NCBI GenBank assembly: GCA_030637205.1
Contig: DAOVVL010000081.1
Location: forward strand, 1 to 7,561
Direction of reading: 5' to 3'
Source: Thalassospiraceae bacterium
GTDB lineage: Bacteria; Pseudomonadota; Alphaproteobacteria; Rhodospirillales; Magnetovibrionaceae
Length of the DNA: 7,561 nucleotides
The notes beneath the pieces were generated by a model, which made no database searches, was not told the origin of the DNA, and was given only the letters and a program-made list of their open reading frames with translations. Position numbers and translations under genes: made by a program. Position 1 is the first letter of the stretch; each line of letters starts with the position of its first letter. Shown one piece after another: positions 5,974 through 7,561 of the stretch.

Positions 5974-6075
5974 CTTCAGACTTGGTTCAATGGGGTTTGG
6001 TTAGATTGCAAACTGTCAGCAGGGAATACCCCCCGCCGATAGAGAAAATACAGAGAGAAACAAGGAAACACAATC

Positions 6076-6324
6076 ATGCTTCAGGCACTTATGGACCCCG
6101 GCAATATCTACGTTCTTGGCACTTCGCTGATGGCCGCCTTCGTCGCAGGCGTTCTGTTCATGGCAAAGCGCGCTTTGGAAAAAAGCGGCGAAGCCACCAC
6201 CATGACCATGAAACCCATCGCAGCATTCCTTTCGGTTTCTGCCATTCTGGCAATGGCCGCCGTGTCGCGCGCGACCATTTTTGCGGATTATTACAACACC
6301 TATTCCATCTACGCCCCGGCTTAA
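6076..6324 (+). CDS. Small two-helix membrane protein, unknown family
   Basis: I do not recognise this 82-residue protein. It has two hydrophobic segments: about 11-30 (IYVLGTSLMAAFVAGVLFMA) and about 47-63 (PIAAFLSVSAILAMAAV). Between them is a charged loop with K31, R32, K36 and K46. By the positive-inside rule the loop would face the cytoplasm and both ends the periplasm, giving a helical hairpin. The C-terminal tail is unusual: aromatic, with tyrosines at 72, 73, 76 and 79 (DYYNTYSIYAPA). No cysteine or histidine is present. The start ATG at 6076 has AAGGA (6062-6066) 9 bases upstream, a good Shine-Dalgarno. It sits alone between a CRP-like operator and a strong terminator, as a monocistronic unit with long untranslated regions at both ends. 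Possible roles include a small subunit or regulator of a membrane complex, but that is speculation. Confidence 0.72.
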   Translation: MLQALMDPGNIYVLGTSLMAAFVAGVLFMAKRALEKSGEATTMTMKPIAAFLSVSAILAMAAVSRATIFADYYNTYSIYAPA

Positions 6325-6337
6325 AGGCGGCGTCGAT

Positions 6338-6386
6338 TTAAGACCTTCTGTTTTCTATCTCTTTCTCTCGTTTGCTAATTAAGACC
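6338..6386. repeat. Direct repeat TTAAGACC x2 flanking a pyrimidine-rich tract
   Basis: TTAAGACC occurs at 6338-6345 and 6379-6386. Between them lies a CT-rich stretch (6346-6378). The second copy ends exactly where the 16-bp hairpin begins. It could mark a processing or protein-binding site in the 3' untranslated region. Confidence 0.35.
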
Positions 6387-6438
6387 GATAACGTTCAGGG
6401 CCCTTTTCCCTCCCCCCTCCCAGGCCCTGGGCGTTATC
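6387..6438 (+). ncRNA. Candidate 3'UTR-derived sRNA hairpin with anti-Shine-Dalgarno loop
   Basis: As RNA, GAUAACG-UU-CAGGGCC (6387-6402) pairs with GGCCCUG-GG-CGUUAUC (6423-6438). This makes 16 continuous base pairs if the two central U-G wobbles are counted. The 20-base loop (6403-6422) is pyrimidine only except its last base, and holds CCUCCC twice. CCUCC is the 16S rRNA anti-Shine-Dalgarno core. In alphaproteobacteria, small RNAs presenting CCUCC-type motifs in hairpin loops are known ('cuckoo'/CcsR RNAs). This hairpin lies in the 3' region of the 82-residue gene, 8 bases ahead of a strong terminator. That is the expected layout for an sRNA cut from an mRNA tail. No separate promoter was found at 6325-6386. 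It has no T tract, so it is not itself a terminator. Confidence 0.5.
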
Positions 6439-6445
6439 AAAACTG

Positions 6446-6487
6446 AAAGCCCGCCACTCTAGGTATTTAGAGGGCGGGCTTTTTTTT
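6446..6487 (+). terminator. Strong intrinsic terminator between the small gene and tas
   Basis: AAAGCCCGCC (6446-6455) pairs perfectly with GGCGGGCTTT (6473-6482). The inner CTCTA (6457-6461) pairs with TAGAG (6468-6472) after one bulged A. Eight T residues follow (6480-6487). This ends plus-strand transcription of the small gene. The genes converge here, and on the minus strand the stem is followed by TTTCAGTTTT, so it may also serve tas less efficiently. Confidence 0.93.
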
Positions 6488-6507
6488 GGTTTTGTTAGTT
6501 AGTTTAG

Positions 6508-7548
6508 TTAAGGCGCGGGATTGGGGTGCTCGGTATGAATCTGCTTGATGCCGTCTAAAACGTCCGCGGACAATTTCAAACCGTAAGCATCGATGTTCGC
6601 ATCAAGCTGTTCAAGATTTGTAGCCCCAATGATGTTGGACGTTACAAACGGCTGGGCATTGATAAACGCCAGCGCCATTTGCGCCGGATCAAGCCCATGA
6701 TCTTTCGCTAACTGCACGTAGGCTTCAGTCGCCAGCAAGCCTTGCGGTTTGGTATAGCGCCCGTATTGTTTGAAAAGGGTTAAGCGCGCACCTTCCGGCT
6801 CAGCCCCGCCCAGATACTTGCCCGTCAGCGCGCCAAAGCCCAACGGCGAATACGCCAGCAAGCCGCAATCTTCGCGCATGGAAACTTCAGCTAGCCCCAC
6901 TTCATAAGTGCGGTTCAACAAATTGTATGAATTTTGCACCGAAGCCACGCGCGGAAGCCCGGTGCGCTCAGCGATTTCCAAAAACTTCATCACCCCCCAT
7001 GGCGTTTCGTTAGAAAGCCCGACGGCGCGAATTTTTCCAGCCTTTACCGCATCGCCCAGCACATCCAGCGTTTCTTCCAATGGCGTCCAGTTGGTGTCTG
7101 ATGCGTCGTGTTCATAACCCAATCGGCCAAAATAATTGGCTTTGCGTTCGGGCCAGTGCAGTTGGTAGAGGTCCAGGTAATCGGTTTTAAGACGCTTTAA
7201 TGAAGCATCAAGTGCTGCTTCAATATTCTTGCGGTCGAACTTCGTATCGCCGTCACGCACGTATTCAAATCCGCCGCTGCCAACCACTTTGCTGGCCAGC
7301 ACGATTTTATCCCGCGCGCCGCGCGCCTTCAGCCAGTTGCCGATGATTTTTTCGGTGGCACCATGGGTTTCTGCCTGGGGCGGTATGGAATACATTTCGG
7401 CGGTATCAAAAAAATTGATGTCGCGTTCCAGCGCCCGGTCCATTTGCTCGAAGCCTTCGGCTTCGGTGTTTTGCTGACCCCACGTCATGGTGCCAAGGCA
7501 AACCCGGCTAACCTTGATGTCGGTACGTCCCAATTCTACAAAATCCAT
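6508..7548 (-). CDS. tas: Tas-type NADP(H)-dependent aldo/keto reductase
   Basis: Cytoplasmic oxidoreductase of the (beta/alpha)8-barrel AKR superfamily. It has 346 residues, the same length as E. coli Tas as I recall it, and shares long stretches with it, for example SLKRLQTDYLDLYQ-like, TLDxL, SNET, NRxxEVGLAEVS, GARxTLF and GLDPAQMALAF. The catalytic tetrad is intact: D48 in FDTAEMY, Y53, K87 in ASKV and H131 in QLHWP. Cofactor-binding signatures are LAYSPLGFGALTGKYL (231-246) and IIGATNLEQLDAN (306-318). Tas was named for rescuing tyrosine auxotrophy in E. coli, but its physiological substrate is not settled. Members generally reduce aldehydes and ketones. The start ATG (7546-7548) has GGAGA (7557-7561 on the minus strand) 8 bases upstream. 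The promoter lies beyond the window. It is convergent with the small membrane gene. A carbonyl reductase near a deglycation operon is suggestive, but the opposite orientation argues against joint transcription. Confidence 0.94.
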   Translation of the reverse strand: MDFVELGRTDIKVSRVCLGTMTWGQQNTEAEGFEQMDRALERDINFFDTAEMYSIPPQAETHGATEKIIGNWLKARGARDKIVLASKVVGSGGFEYVRDGDTKFDRKNIEAALDASLKRLKTDYLDLYQLHWPERKANYFGRLGYEHDASDTNWTPLEETLDVLGDAVKAGKIRAVGLSNETPWGVMKFLEIAERTGLPRVASVQNSYNLLNRTYEVGLAEVSMREDCGLLAYSPLGFGALTGKYLGGAEPEGARLTLFKQYGRYTKPQGLLATEAYVQLAKDHGLDPAQMALAFINAQPFVTSNIIGATNLEQLDANIDAYGLKLSADVLDGIKQIHTEHPNPAP

Positions 7549-7556
7549 TTGCGCGA

Positions 7557-7561
7557 TCTCC
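7557..7561 (-). promoter_or_regulatory. Ribosome binding site of tas
   Basis: GGAGA on the minus strand, 8 bases before the ATG at 7548 and touching the window edge. It supports the chosen start. Confidence 0.85.

Noticed and set aside
5982..6341. 119-codon plus-strand frame overlapping the small membrane gene
   Set aside because: The product is basic and low in hydrophobic residues. The in-register frame with AAGGA and two clear membrane helices is far more convincing.

Overview
The window looks like a stretch of ordinary chromosome from a Gram-negative bacterium, most likely an alphaproteobacterium. This is inferred from the fairly high G+C, the codon choice and the protein families; no rRNA or marker gene is present to prove it. 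I see no tRNA, rRNA, insertion sequence, CRISPR array or phage gene. The recognisable genes are mostly housekeeping. The less expected material is in small genes and non-coding elements.

Layout. (1) Positions 1-1161 hold all but the first few codons of argG (argininosuccinate synthase), closed by a good intrinsic terminator. (2) Positions 1243-1350, minus strand, hold a possible very small single-pass membrane protein. (3) Positions 1536-2975, minus strand, encode an AAA_14/DUF4143-type ATPase. It keeps Walker A but has lost the Walker B glutamate, and its C-terminal nuclease-like domain lacks the usual catalytic residues. A sigma70-like promoter lies upstream of it at 3026-3054. (4) Positions 3238-5738 hold four co-directional genes: low-molecular-weight protein tyrosine phosphatase, a small secreted protein, a fructosamine-3-kinase-family kinase, and a HAD phosphatase. 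The last two abut stop-to-start. (5) Positions 5739-6487 look like a separate transcription unit. It has a perfect CRP-type operator (TGTGA-N6-TCACA), a long leader, an 82-residue two-helix membrane protein, a 3' region with a 16-bp hairpin whose loop carries two CCUCC (anti-Shine-Dalgarno-like) motifs, and a very strong terminator. (6) Positions 6508-7548, minus strand, encode a Tas-type aldo/keto reductase that converges on that terminator.

How the genes may work together. The phosphatase/ketosamine-kinase pair matches a known bacterial association: FN3K homologues acting as ribulosamine/erythrulosamine 3-kinases, next to LMW-PTPs that dephosphorylate ribulosamine 5-phosphates. I therefore read 3238-5738 as a probable protein or metabolite deglycation (carbohydrate-damage repair) operon. 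The HAD phosphatase and the unknown secreted protein are possible extra parts.

The most interesting candidates for something undescribed are the transcription unit at 5823-6487 (CRP-like site, small membrane protein, anti-SD hairpin), the four-gene repair operon, and the ATPase with its degenerate active sites.
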